Origin: CAVPUA01 sp963828015
GTDB taxonomy: Bacteria; Actinomycetota; Actinomycetes; Mycobacteriales; Jatrophihabitantaceae
Assembly (NCBI GenBank): GCA_963828015.1
Contig: CAWHCD010000006.1
Span: 248,001-312,000, forward strand
Reading direction: 5' to 3'
DNA length: 64,000 bases
A model generated the notes under the pieces. The model searched no databases. It was not told where the DNA came from and saw only the letters and a list, made by a program, of their open reading frames with translations. Positions 33,848 through 42,493 of the stretch are shown here, in pieces (position 1 is the first letter of the stretch; each line of letters begins with the position of its first letter). A program made the position numbers and the translations under genes.

Positions 33848-35128
33848 ATGGGCCGCAGTGCCGACGTTCCCCGCGAGCGATCCGCCGGTGGCGGGGACGA
33901 CTCCGGCTGCTCGATCCTGCACGTCGACATGGATGCCTTCTTCGCCAGCGTCGAGATTCGCCGCCGCCCCGAGTTGCGCAATCGTCCGGTCGTGGTCGGC
34001 GGCATGACCCGTGGGGTCGTGGCCGCGGCGTCCTACGCGGCTCGGCGCTACGGCGTGCGCAGTGCGATGTCGATGTCGATGGCCCTGCGGCTGTGCCCGA
34101 GCGCTGTGGTGCTGCCCCCCGATCGAGCGGCCTACACCGAAGCCTCCGCGGGGGTCATGGCGATCCTGCGTTCGGTCACGCCGGCGATCGAGCCGCTCTC
34201 ACTCGATGAGGCGTTCCTCGATGTGTCCGGGGCGCAACGACTGCTCGGGCGGCCGACCCAGATCGCTGAGGCGATTCGGGCCCGGGTGGCGGCCGAGCAA
34301 CAGCTGAGCTGTTCGGTCGGCGTCGCGAGTACGAAGTTCGTGGCCAAGCTGGCCTCGGCGCGATGCAAACCCGACGGACTGCTGGTCGTCCCGGCTGCGC
34401 AGACGCTGGCCTTCCTGCGGCCACTGCCGGTCACCGTCTTGTGGGGCGTGGGGCAACGCACCGCCGAGCCGCTTCGCCGGCTGGGCATCCGCACGGTCGC
34501 CGACCTCGCCGAGACGCCGATCGACACGCTGCGCCGCGTGCTGGGTCCGGCGATGGCCGACCAACTCAGTGCCCTGGCCCACGGTGTCGACGAACGCAGC
34601 GTCGCCCCCCGCGACGCAGAACGGTCGATCAGTTCCGATCGCACGCTGGCCCACGACCTCACCACCGAGGCCGAGGTCGTCGATGAACTCTTCGGCCAGA
34701 GCGTCGAACTGGCCGCCCGGCTGCGCTCGCGTCAGCTCACGGCTCGCACGATTGGCATCAAGGTCCGATTCGCGGACTTCAAGACCGTCACCCGGGTCCG
34801 CACCCTGCCGGGCTGGACGGATGCGAGCGCTGCGATCCAGCGGGCCGCCGCCGATCTCTACCGAAGCCTGGAGTTGGACCAGCCGCGGATCCGCCTGGTG
34901 GGCGTCAAGGCCGAGAATCTGCGGCCGGCCAACGTCGGTGGCGACCAGTTGACGCTCGATCTGGCCACCACGGCCGGCGCCGTAGCCGGCCCGCAGCCAC
35001 TCGCCCGCCCCGATTCGGCCGCGGCGGCCGAGCAGGCAATTGACCAGGTTCGGGCCCGCTTCGGGGGTACCGCGCTCGGCTACGGGTCGCTGATCGGTAC
35101 CAGTTCCGAGCGTTCGAAACCAAGTTGA
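33848..35128 (+). CDS. dinB: DNA polymerase IV (Y family)
   Basis: The protein has 426 aa and is an error-prone translesion polymerase. Catalytic acidic residues lie in ILHVDMDAFFASVE and SLDEAFLDVSG; YAARRYGVRSAMS is the finger region; a C-terminal little finger follows. QLTLDL near residue 376 is a beta-clamp-binding motif. The SOS box 1.2 kb upstream probably makes it damage-inducible through the HEPN-methyltransferase transcript. Confidence 0.95.
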   Translation: MGRSADVPRERSAGGGDDSGCSILHVDMDAFFASVEIRRRPELRNRPVVVGGMTRGVVAAASYAARRYGVRSAMSMSMALRLCPSAVVLPPDRAAYTEASAGVMAILRSVTPAIEPLSLDEAFLDVSGAQRLLGRPTQIAEAIRARVAAEQQLSCSVGVASTKFVAKLASARCKPDGLLVVPAAQTLAFLRPLPVTVLWGVGQRTAEPLRRLGIRTVADLAETPIDTLRRVLGPAMADQLSALAHGVDERSVAPRDAERSISSDRTLAHDLTTEAEVVDELFGQSVELAARLRSRQLTARTIGIKVRFADFKTVTRVRTLPGWTDASAAIQRAAADLYRSLELDQPRIRLVGVKAENLRPANVGGDQLTLDLATTAGAVAGPQPLARPDSAAAAEQAIDQVRARFGGTALGYGSLIGTSSERSKPS

Positions 35129-35256
35129 GTCATAGTTAGGCTGTTCTTTACTTTCGGAACGGGAAATCGGCTCGTATGCTCAAGGTTGTCAACGACCAGT
35201 AGTATCTCCGGCTCACGCTTGAAAGCGACCGGGTTCGAGGCAGAAGGAGGGCCAAG
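35129..35256 (+). promoter_or_regulatory. Promoter region of the DUF3040 gene
   Basis: The gap is locally AT-richer than its surroundings. TATGCT at about 35176 is a candidate -10, and GAAGGAGG, a near-perfect Shine-Dalgarno sequence, lies 7 nt before the GTG. Confidence 0.45.
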
Positions 35257-35646
35257 GTGCCGCTCTCCGACCATGAGCAGAAGTTGCTCGAGCAGATAGA
35301 ACAGGCGCTCTACGCCGAAGATCCCAAGTTCGCCGCCACCGTGCGCAAGGTCAAGAAGCGCCCCCGCGGCCGCCGCTGGATTGCCTTGAGCGTCTTCGGC
35401 GTCCTGCTGGGCCTCGGTCTGGTGCTGGTCGGCCTGCTCAGCGGGAGCACCGTCGGCGAGACCATTCTGGGAATTGCCGGGTTCATCCTGATTGTGGCGT
35501 CCTGTGCCTATGGTTCGCACATGCTGCGCGGTGGCAAGGCCGAAGCGGCCTCCGCACCCGGGCCCAACGCGGCCAAGGCTCGCGAGGCCGGTGGCCTGCG
35601 TGGGCGTATGGAAGACCGGCTGCGCCGCCGTTTCGACGAGAACTGA
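35257..35646 (+). CDS. DUF3040 membrane protein (Rv2169c-like)
   Basis: The protein has 129 aa. MPLSDHEQKLLEQIEQALYAEDPKFA is the family start; two membrane helices follow (about 49-65 and 70-88), then a charged tail ending GRMEDRLRRRFDEN. Conserved in actinobacteria between dinB and mraZ. Function unknown. Confidence 0.88.
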   Translation: MPLSDHEQKLLEQIEQALYAEDPKFAATVRKVKKRPRGRRWIALSVFGVLLGLGLVLVGLLSGSTVGETILGIAGFILIVASCAYGSHMLRGGKAEAASAPGPNAAKAREAGGLRGRMEDRLRRRFDEN

Positions 35647-35652
35647 GTCAGC

Positions 35653-37968
35653 TCAGCGCTGCGGCGCTCCCAGCCTGACGACCGTACTGGCCCGTCGCGA
35701 CCGGAGCCCCGTCCACAGCGATAGCGGCCACAGCCGCATGCGCCAGCGTCGCCCGCGCCCGGCGGCGCCGACCAGCTGGCCCCGGACGGTCGCCAGGTTG
35801 TCGACGAGTTCCGCGCCCGACCAGGCCGAACGCGCGGCTTCGGGTCCGAAGCTGTAGAGCTCGACGCTGCCCACGATCGTCTCCAGCCGGGTCACGCCGT
35901 CGGCGTCGAGGCCGAACTCGCGCAGCCAGCTCAGGACCTGACGAGGGGTGCGCGCGGCGGACCAGCCGATCCCGAGGTCGAGGCAGGTGTCCTGCAACTC
36001 CGACCACAGGGCAATCGGATCGCCGGCCCGCCCTGCGGCCAGCCGCCGCCGGCGGCGGGCCATTCGCAGCAAGGCCGGCGCCAACCCGAGCAGCAGCAGC
36101 GCGGCCACGGCCAGTCCGGCGATGGTCAGTCGTTGGCTCCAGTCGCTCCCCTTCGTCGCGATCGCTCCGGAGATCCCCCCGGTGTCGGCCGGGGCCTGCT
36201 CGGACGTGGTCGGGGCGGCTGTCGTCGGTGCGGCGCTGCCGGTCGAGGTCTGCGCGCTCTGCTTCGGGGCCCAGGGCAACGCCACCGACCGGTCGGCGTT
36301 GATGCCGGTCAGCGGCGTCGGGTCGAAGGGCACCCAGCCGACGCCGGTGAAGTAGGCCTCGACCCACGCATGGGCGTCGTTCGTGGTCACCTGGAAGTTG
36401 CCCTGCGAGTCCGCGGCCGGATGGGTGTAGCCCAGCACGACGCGCGCCGGCACGCCGGCCAGACGCAGCATCACGCCCATGGCCGCGGCGTACTGCTGGC
36501 AGTACCCCGCCTTGTTGGTCAGGAAGTCGACCAGGTCGCTGCCGGAGTCGCCCTGCTTGGTGGTCAGGCTGTAGACGAAGTTGTTGGCCGGATCGGCGAA
36601 GTAGTTGAAGATGGCCGTGGCCCGCGCATACGGCGTGTTCGTATTCCTGACGAGTGACTTGACCAGATTGCTGACGAAGGCCGGGGTGTTGGCCGGCAGC
36701 TGCAGGTCGGGTTGGAGCGCGGCGCCGACGATATCGGGGCTGGCATTGAGTTGGGCGAAGCTAGGCGCCGGCTGCTGAACCTGTTCGGTGTAGTTCTGAT
36801 CGCGACTGATCTTGCCCAGAACCAGTTGGTTGGACGCGTCCCAGGACCAGTCGGCCGCCCCGCCGGTGAGGCTGCGCGGCACGTAGAACAGAACCGGCGC
36901 GCCCGCGGCCTGCTGGATGTGGATGGCGGCCGTGTAGGTATCGAGCGCCGTCTGGGCGGTGTTCACGGGCGGGCGCGCGCTGAAGTCAGACGTCCGGACC
37001 GGGGCAGAGTTCGTCTCGGTGCCGCCGGGCACCCACGCAGTGCCGTTGTAGGTGTCCAGAACCTCCTGGCGCAGGTAGAAGGGCTCATTGCCCGAGGCGC
37101 GCGACACCCGCACGGTGAACAGGTTGATCGGCGTCGAGCGGCTGAGCTGGCCGTGCAGGGAGGCCAGGGGGTCCAGGAAGATCCCGCCCTTGTCGCGCCC
37201 GTTTCCGCTCGCGCCGCTGTGGTGCAGCTGGTCGGCGATGGTGTTGCCGCTGGGCATCGGCACGAGTGAGGCGAGCAGTAGCGCGAGCACGATCCCGATC
37301 GCCGCGATACTGCGCCCGGTCTCGCTCGCCCGGGTACGCAGCGTGGAGCTATGGGGGGTGTCCGGCGCGCGTTGGCCCCACCGGGCCAGGTCGGTGCCGG
37401 AGGTGGAGGACAGCACCAGCAGGTAGCCGGCGGCGGCGGCGGCAATGAGTACCCAGTTCACGGCTTGTCGACTGGCGGCGCCGCTGATCGTCGCGCTGAT
37501 CAGAAACGCGATACCGGTCAGCGCCGGAGCCCGTAGACACACCGCGACTACATCGATCAGGGCGGCGATGAGCGCGACGCCGACCGCGAGGTAGAAGCGC
37601 ACTGCGGGGAAGCTGTGGATCGGCGCGGCTTGATCCGACATCGCCGTGCGCAACGACTGCGCCAACTGGTTGAGGTCCGAACCGGTGGCGTAGCTCGGAA
37701 CCAGGCCGAAGTAGGCATGGTCAGGCAGAAAACGGGCGGTCAGGAACAAGGCCGCCAGGACCATGCCGGGCCACAGGTGCCAGGCGGCGGCGCGCTGTCG
37801 GATGCGGAAGGCCGCCGCCGGCAGGATGAGGATGGCCATGGCCAGCCAGACGTCGACCAGCCAGCCCCAGTCGGTGAACAGCGCCTTGAGCGGTAGGACA
37901 CCCAGCGCGGTTCCGATCAGTACGCGCACGGTGCGCCGGGCGTCGGCGTCCACGGGAATCGTGCTCAT
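35653..37968 (-). CDS. Transglutaminase-like membrane protein (TgpA family)
   Basis: The protein has 771 aa. The N-terminal half has about six membrane helices with an extracytoplasmic segment; then a transglutaminase/cysteine-protease-like domain with Cys in NKAGYCQQYAAAM, His in TNDAHAWVEAYF and Asp in GWVPFDPTP, a Thr/Ala-rich linker, one more helix and a cytoplasmic DUF4129-like tail. Start: ATG at 37968 overlaps the DUF58 stop (ATGA); the longer ORF is rejected. moxR, DUF58 and tgpA form a conserved trio thought to act at the cell envelope; substrate unknown. Confidence 0.9.
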   Translation of the reverse strand: MSTIPVDADARRTVRVLIGTALGVLPLKALFTDWGWLVDVWLAMAILILPAAAFRIRQRAAAWHLWPGMVLAALFLTARFLPDHAYFGLVPSYATGSDLNQLAQSLRTAMSDQAAPIHSFPAVRFYLAVGVALIAALIDVVAVCLRAPALTGIAFLISATISGAASRQAVNWVLIAAAAAGYLLVLSSTSGTDLARWGQRAPDTPHSSTLRTRASETGRSIAAIGIVLALLLASLVPMPSGNTIADQLHHSGASGNGRDKGGIFLDPLASLHGQLSRSTPINLFTVRVSRASGNEPFYLRQEVLDTYNGTAWVPGGTETNSAPVRTSDFSARPPVNTAQTALDTYTAAIHIQQAAGAPVLFYVPRSLTGGAADWSWDASNQLVLGKISRDQNYTEQVQQPAPSFAQLNASPDIVGAALQPDLQLPANTPAFVSNLVKSLVRNTNTPYARATAIFNYFADPANNFVYSLTTKQGDSGSDLVDFLTNKAGYCQQYAAAMGVMLRLAGVPARVVLGYTHPAADSQGNFQVTTNDAHAWVEAYFTGVGWVPFDPTPLTGINADRSVALPWAPKQSAQTSTGSAAPTTAAPTTSEQAPADTGGISGAIATKGSDWSQRLTIAGLAVAALLLLGLAPALLRMARRRRRLAAGRAGDPIALWSELQDTCLDLGIGWSAARTPRQVLSWLREFGLDADGVTRLETIVGSVELYSFGPEAARSAWSGAELVDNLATVRGQLVGAAGRGRRWRMRLWPLSLWTGLRSRRASTVVRLGAPQR

Positions 37969-39236
37969 GCCCGCGCATCGCCCATCGTGGGACTTCCGGA
38001 CTGATCGAGGGTCCGCGACCAGGCGCTGGCCGCGGACTCGCCCTGGCGCACCACGCTGACCCACCAGCCGGCGGCGCGCAACGCGGCCACGGCCTCGCCA
38101 TTCTCGAGGGCCTCTGGCCGCCCGGATTGCCAACTTGCCGTGTCCAGGACGACGGCGAAGGCGGCCGAGCGGGAGCCGCGGGGGCGCAGTGTCGAGATGG
38201 CCCGTACCGATGGTTGGTCCAGCCCGGCCAGGATGGCGAACACCGCGCTGTCATGCCCGGCGGCGCGCGCCGTCTCGACGGTCGCGCTCAGGTCGCGTTC
38301 GCCGCCGGGCGTCAGGAGCGCGAGCTGGTCCTCGAGGAGCGGGTCGTGCGGGCCGGCCGGGCGAAGCAGCGTGCTTCCGGCGACCAGGGCGGTGTCACGG
38401 CCGGCCGCGAGCAGGTGATGGGCCACGCTGGCCGCGAAGCTCACCGCCCACTCCAGACTGCTCGAGTCACGGGGGTCCGGTGCCGAACTGGTGGCGGTGC
38501 GGTGGACCGCCGCACGGGAGTCGAGCAGTACGCAGGTGTGTCCCTGCCAGGGGCGCTCCTCCTGGCGGACCATCAGCGCGCCGCTCTTGGCCGTTGAACG
38601 CCAGTGCACCTTGCGCAGGTCATCGCCTTGGCGGTATTCGCGCACCGACGCGTCGTCGGCCCCGTGTGACCCGATGGAGTGACTGCTCTGGTTGTCCCCG
38701 GTATCCCAGGAACGCGGGAGGTTCAGCGCCGGCAGGTGGTCGATCCGCGGGCAGACCAGGGCCGTCGTGGTGGTGCGGAAGGATCGGTTGAGATCGATCA
38801 GCCCGAACGGGTCGGTGAGCCGAAGCCGCAGGGGTCCGAGCACGTAGCGGCCGCGGCCCAGGCCCGGTAGCCGGTAGCTGGCCGAGCGGGACTCTCGACT
38901 GCCCAGAGAGGAGATGACGAACCGGGCCCGGCCGTCCAGGCGAGCCGGCAGTTGGTCCTCCAGCATGAGGGCGCTCGTCGGCAGCAGCGCCCGATTGGTG
39001 ATCGTGAGCCCGATCGTGACCGGCTCGCCGTCCGAGACCCGAAGCGGACCGGGCTCACGAAGGCTGGAGATCGAGACCCGCGCGCGGCGCACGACGACGG
39101 CGGCCACCAGCGGAACGGCGATCGCTACCAGCCCGCCGCGGGCGAGGTCGTACTCACCCAGGATCAGCCCGCAGACGAACGCCGCCGCGCCGGCGGCCAG
39201 CAGGGCGCCCGCCCGAGTGGTGAATCCCGCTGCCAT
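37965..39236 (-). CDS. DUF58 (VWA-like) domain protein
   Basis: The protein has 423 aa. Two N-terminal membrane helices (AGALLAAGAAAFVCGLI, GLVAIAVPLVAAVVV), an Ig-like region, then the DUF58 core VREYRQGDDLRKVHWRSTAKSGALMVRQ. A MIDAS-like site (VLLDSRAAV) hints at a von Willebrand A fold. Starts 11 nt after the moxR stop and overlaps tgpA by 4 bp. It is probably the client or partner of the MoxR ATPase. Confidence 0.88.
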   Translation of the reverse strand: MAAGFTTRAGALLAAGAAAFVCGLILGEYDLARGGLVAIAVPLVAAVVVRRARVSISSLREPGPLRVSDGEPVTIGLTITNRALLPTSALMLEDQLPARLDGRARFVISSLGSRESRSASYRLPGLGRGRYVLGPLRLRLTDPFGLIDLNRSFRTTTTALVCPRIDHLPALNLPRSWDTGDNQSSHSIGSHGADDASVREYRQGDDLRKVHWRSTAKSGALMVRQEERPWQGHTCVLLDSRAAVHRTATSSAPDPRDSSSLEWAVSFAASVAHHLLAAGRDTALVAGSTLLRPAGPHDPLLEDQLALLTPGGERDLSATVETARAAGHDSAVFAILAGLDQPSVRAISTLRPRGSRSAAFAVVLDTASWQSGRPEALENGEAVAALRAAGWWVSVVRQGESAASAWSRTLDQSGSPTMGDARA

Positions 39237-39246
39237 CGGCGGCTGG

Positions 39247-40212
<966 letters not shown>

Positions 40213-40350
40213 GGACTCCCACTTGCAGCTCGGCGCGACAGAGAACGGTGACGGTACTCCCGCAATCCGAACGCGACCGCCGTCTCGGCCGATGTGGGCG
40301 ATTAGCCCACCTCGCGACCACGGCGCGTCGGTGTCAACGGTTCAAATGTG

Positions 40351-40385
40351 TGGGGTTAGATGGGGTAGGGTGGGGACTAGTGGGG
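40351..40385 (+). promoter_or_regulatory. MraZ operator: four TGGGG direct repeats at 10-bp spacing
   Basis: TGGGG occurs at 40351, 40361, 40371 and 40381, each separated by 5 nt, so the repeats face one side of the helix. MraZ of E. coli binds TGGGN repeats with 5-nt spacers upstream of its own gene. The array ends 53 nt before the mraZ start, so autoregulation of the whole division cluster is expected. Confidence 0.88.
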
Positions 40386-40438
40386 GATAGTGTCGCGTTT
40401 CCAGCTGGCTACGACGGATCGAAGACGAGGTGGGTGCC

Positions 40439-40867
40439 GTGTTCCTCGGTACGCACACGCCGAAATTGGACGACAAGGGACGGCTCGCGCTGCCGGCGAG
40501 ATTTCGCCCCGACCTGGAGGGAGGTCTGGTGATCACCAAGGGACAGGAACGCTGCCTGTTCGTCTTCGATATGCAGGAGTTCACCCGGCTGACCCAGAAC
40601 ATGAACGGTTCGCTGGCCGACAAGCGCATGCGCAGCTACAGCCGGGTCTTCTTCGCCTCCGCCTCGCACGAGATTCCCGATGGGCAGGGCCGAATTACCG
40701 TTCCGCAGCCGCTGCGGGCCTACGCGGGGCTCGAGAAGGACTGCATCGTCATCGGCGCCAACAACCGGGTCGAGGTGTGGGATGCGGCCAACTGGCAGTC
40801 CTACCTGGAGGAGAACGAGCAGGACTTCGCCGATGCCGAAGAGGAGACGATGCCCAACTTCTTCTGA
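40439..40867 (+). CDS. mraZ: Transcriptional regulator MraZ
   Basis: The protein has 142 aa with two AbrB-like SpoVT/MraZ repeats: MFLGTHTPKLDDKGRLALPA with FRPDLEGGLVITKGQERCLF, and PDGQGRITVPQPLRAYAGLE with DCIVIGANNRVEVWDA. The DxxGR motifs that contact DNA are both intact (DDKGR, DGQGR). The GTG at 40439 gives the family N-terminus; an in-frame GTG at 40430 would add three residues. First gene of the dcw cluster. Confidence 0.95.
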   Translation: MFLGTHTPKLDDKGRLALPARFRPDLEGGLVITKGQERCLFVFDMQEFTRLTQNMNGSLADKRMRSYSRVFFASASHEIPDGQGRITVPQPLRAYAGLEKDCIVIGANNRVEVWDAANWQSYLEENEQDFADAEEETMPNFF

Positions 40868-40925
40868 GCAGGCCGATCGACCGCCAAGCCGGGCTGTCCG
40901 CTCCGGCCTCCTCCCGTCGTGGGTC

Positions 40926-40947
40926 CTGACGCACTTCCCCGCGTCAG
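40926..40947 (+). promoter_or_regulatory. Hairpin in the mraZ-rsmH gap
   Basis: CTGACGC and GCGTCAG form a perfect 7-bp stem with an 8-nt loop. The 163-bp gap holds no gene. It could be an attenuator or RNA-processing site that lowers downstream expression relative to mraZ. Confidence 0.4.
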
Positions 40948-41030
40948 AACCGGATCGACGGGCGGGGACCAGATCGAACAGCCCCACCCTTACCCGCCGA
41001 GCCCGACGCGACATCGGAGAGGACGCAAGG

Positions 41031-42011
41031 TTGATCGACGATGCGAGCGCGACCGGCCCCGCCGGACCCGCGCATGTGCCGGTGCTCCTCGATCGGGTCC
41101 TCGCCCTGTTGGCGCCGTCGCTGAGCGAGCGGGCGGCCGTCGTCGTCGACGCCACGCTCGGGTTGGGTGGGCACGCCGAGGCGCTGCTCACCGCCCATCC
41201 GCAGCTGACCCTGGTCGGACTCGACCGCGACCGCGACGCCTTGTCGGCCAGCGGGCAGCGGCTGGCGCCGTTCTCGGCGCGGGTGCATCTCGTGCACGCC
41301 GTGTACGACGAGATGCCGGAGGTCCTGGACTCACTGGGCCTGCGCCAGGTCGATGGGATCCTCTTCGACCTCGGCGTCTCGTCGATGCAACTCGATGTGG
41401 CCGATCGCGGATTCGCCTACGCCCAGGACGCCCCGCTGGACATGCGGATGGACCAGAGCACCGGCCCCAGTGCCGGCGACATCGTGAACGACTACTCGGT
41501 GCCCCGCCTGGCGCGGGTCCTGCGCGAATACGGCGAGGAGCGCTTCGCGCTACGGATCGCTCAGGCGATTGCCCGCGAGCGGGCGGCGGCACCCCTGACG
41601 TCCACGGCCCGTCTGGCCGAGCTGGTGCGTTCGGCTATCCCGGCCGCCACGCGACGTACCGGTGGGCACCCGGCCAAGCGCACGTTCCAGGCGCTGCGCA
41701 TCGAGGTCAACGGCGAGCTCGATGCGCTGGCCTCGGCGATTCCGTCCGCGCTGGCCGCGCTGGCCGTGGGCGGTCGCATAGTCGTGCTGTCCTATCAATC
41801 GCTGGAGGACCGGCTGGTCAAGCAGGCGCTGGCCGCGCTCGCGGCCGATACGACGCCGCCTGAGTTGCCCGTACCCCTGCCGGCCCACCGGCCCCAACTC
41901 CGGCTGCTCACCCGCGGCGCGGAGTCGGCCCCCGAAGCCGAGGTGGCGCTCAACCCGCGGGCGGCCTCGGTGCGGCTGCGCGCGGCCGAGCGGATTCGGG
42001 AGTCGGCGTGA
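41031..42011 (+). CDS. rsmH: 16S rRNA (cytosine(1402)-N4)-methyltransferase
   Basis: The protein has 326 aa. SAM-binding VVDATLGLGGHAEALL, then GLDRDRDAL, DGILFDLGVSSMQLD, RGFAYAQDAPLDMRMD, RRTGGHPAKRTFQALRIEVNGEL and VLSYQSLEDRLVK. Start taken as TTG 41031 because GGAGAGGA lies about 7 nt upstream; no ATG or GTG fits. The stop overlaps the ftsL-like gene (GTGA). Confidence 0.93.
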   Translation: MIDDASATGPAGPAHVPVLLDRVLALLAPSLSERAAVVVDATLGLGGHAEALLTAHPQLTLVGLDRDRDALSASGQRLAPFSARVHLVHAVYDEMPEVLDSLGLRQVDGILFDLGVSSMQLDVADRGFAYAQDAPLDMRMDQSTGPSAGDIVNDYSVPRLARVLREYGEERFALRIAQAIARERAAAPLTSTARLAELVRSAIPAATRRTGGHPAKRTFQALRIEVNGELDALASAIPSALAALAVGGRIVVLSYQSLEDRLVKQALAALAADTTPPELPVPLPAHRPQLRLLTRGAESAPEAEVALNPRAASVRLRAAERIRESA

Positions 42012-42493
42012 CCAGCGCACCTACCGCCCGGCGCGTCGAACCGCCGCGGCGGGCGCCGTTCGTCTTCCTGGTCGTCGGTCTGCTGGCGGCCGGATTGACC
42101 GCCCTGCTCACCTTGAACACGGTGAGTGCCGCCGCTGAGATCCGCAACAACAAGCTGCAGTCCGACAGCGGCACCACCCAGGATCAGGTGACCCAGCTCA
42201 AGATCGACATCGCGGCGAAGCAGGCCCCCGGCGTCCTGGCCCGTGAGGCCGCCGCGCTGGGCATGGTGCCCGATCCGAATCCGGTCTTCCTCTCGATCGC
42301 CCCTGACGGGACCGTGACCGTCCTCGGCACCCCGGTCAAGGTGCCGGCCGTGGCCGTTGCCCCCGCAGCCGCCCCCGCCGCCGCGGCCACGCCTGCGGCT
42401 ACGGTCCCGGCCGGCGCGCCGGTGGCTCCGGTGGTCCCCAGCCCGACGCCGACCGTCGGTCCCACCTCAACCCTGCCTGGAGGCGTGCGGTGA
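42008..42493 (+). CDS. ftsL: FtsL-like septal protein
   Basis: The protein has 161 aa: a basic cytoplasmic tail, one membrane helix (about 18-38, FVFLVVGLLAAGLTALLTLN), a short leucine/coiled region (IRNNKLQSDSGTTQDQVTQLKIDIAAKQAPGVLAREAAALGMV; shown here only as its key stretch 45-88), then an Ala/Pro/Thr-rich extracellular tail. FtsL is assigned by position between rsmH and pbpB and by topology, since the family has little sequence identity. It is expected to pair with a DivIC-like protein, FtsQ and FtsW/PbpB. Confidence 0.78.
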   Translation: MTSAPTARRVEPPRRAPFVFLVVGLLAAGLTALLTLNTVSAAAEIRNNKLQSDSGTTQDQVTQLKIDIAAKQAPGVLAREAAALGMVPDPNPVFLSIAPDGTVTVLGTPVKVPAVAVAPAAAPAAAATPAATVPAGAPVAPVVPSPTPTVGPTSTLPGGVR

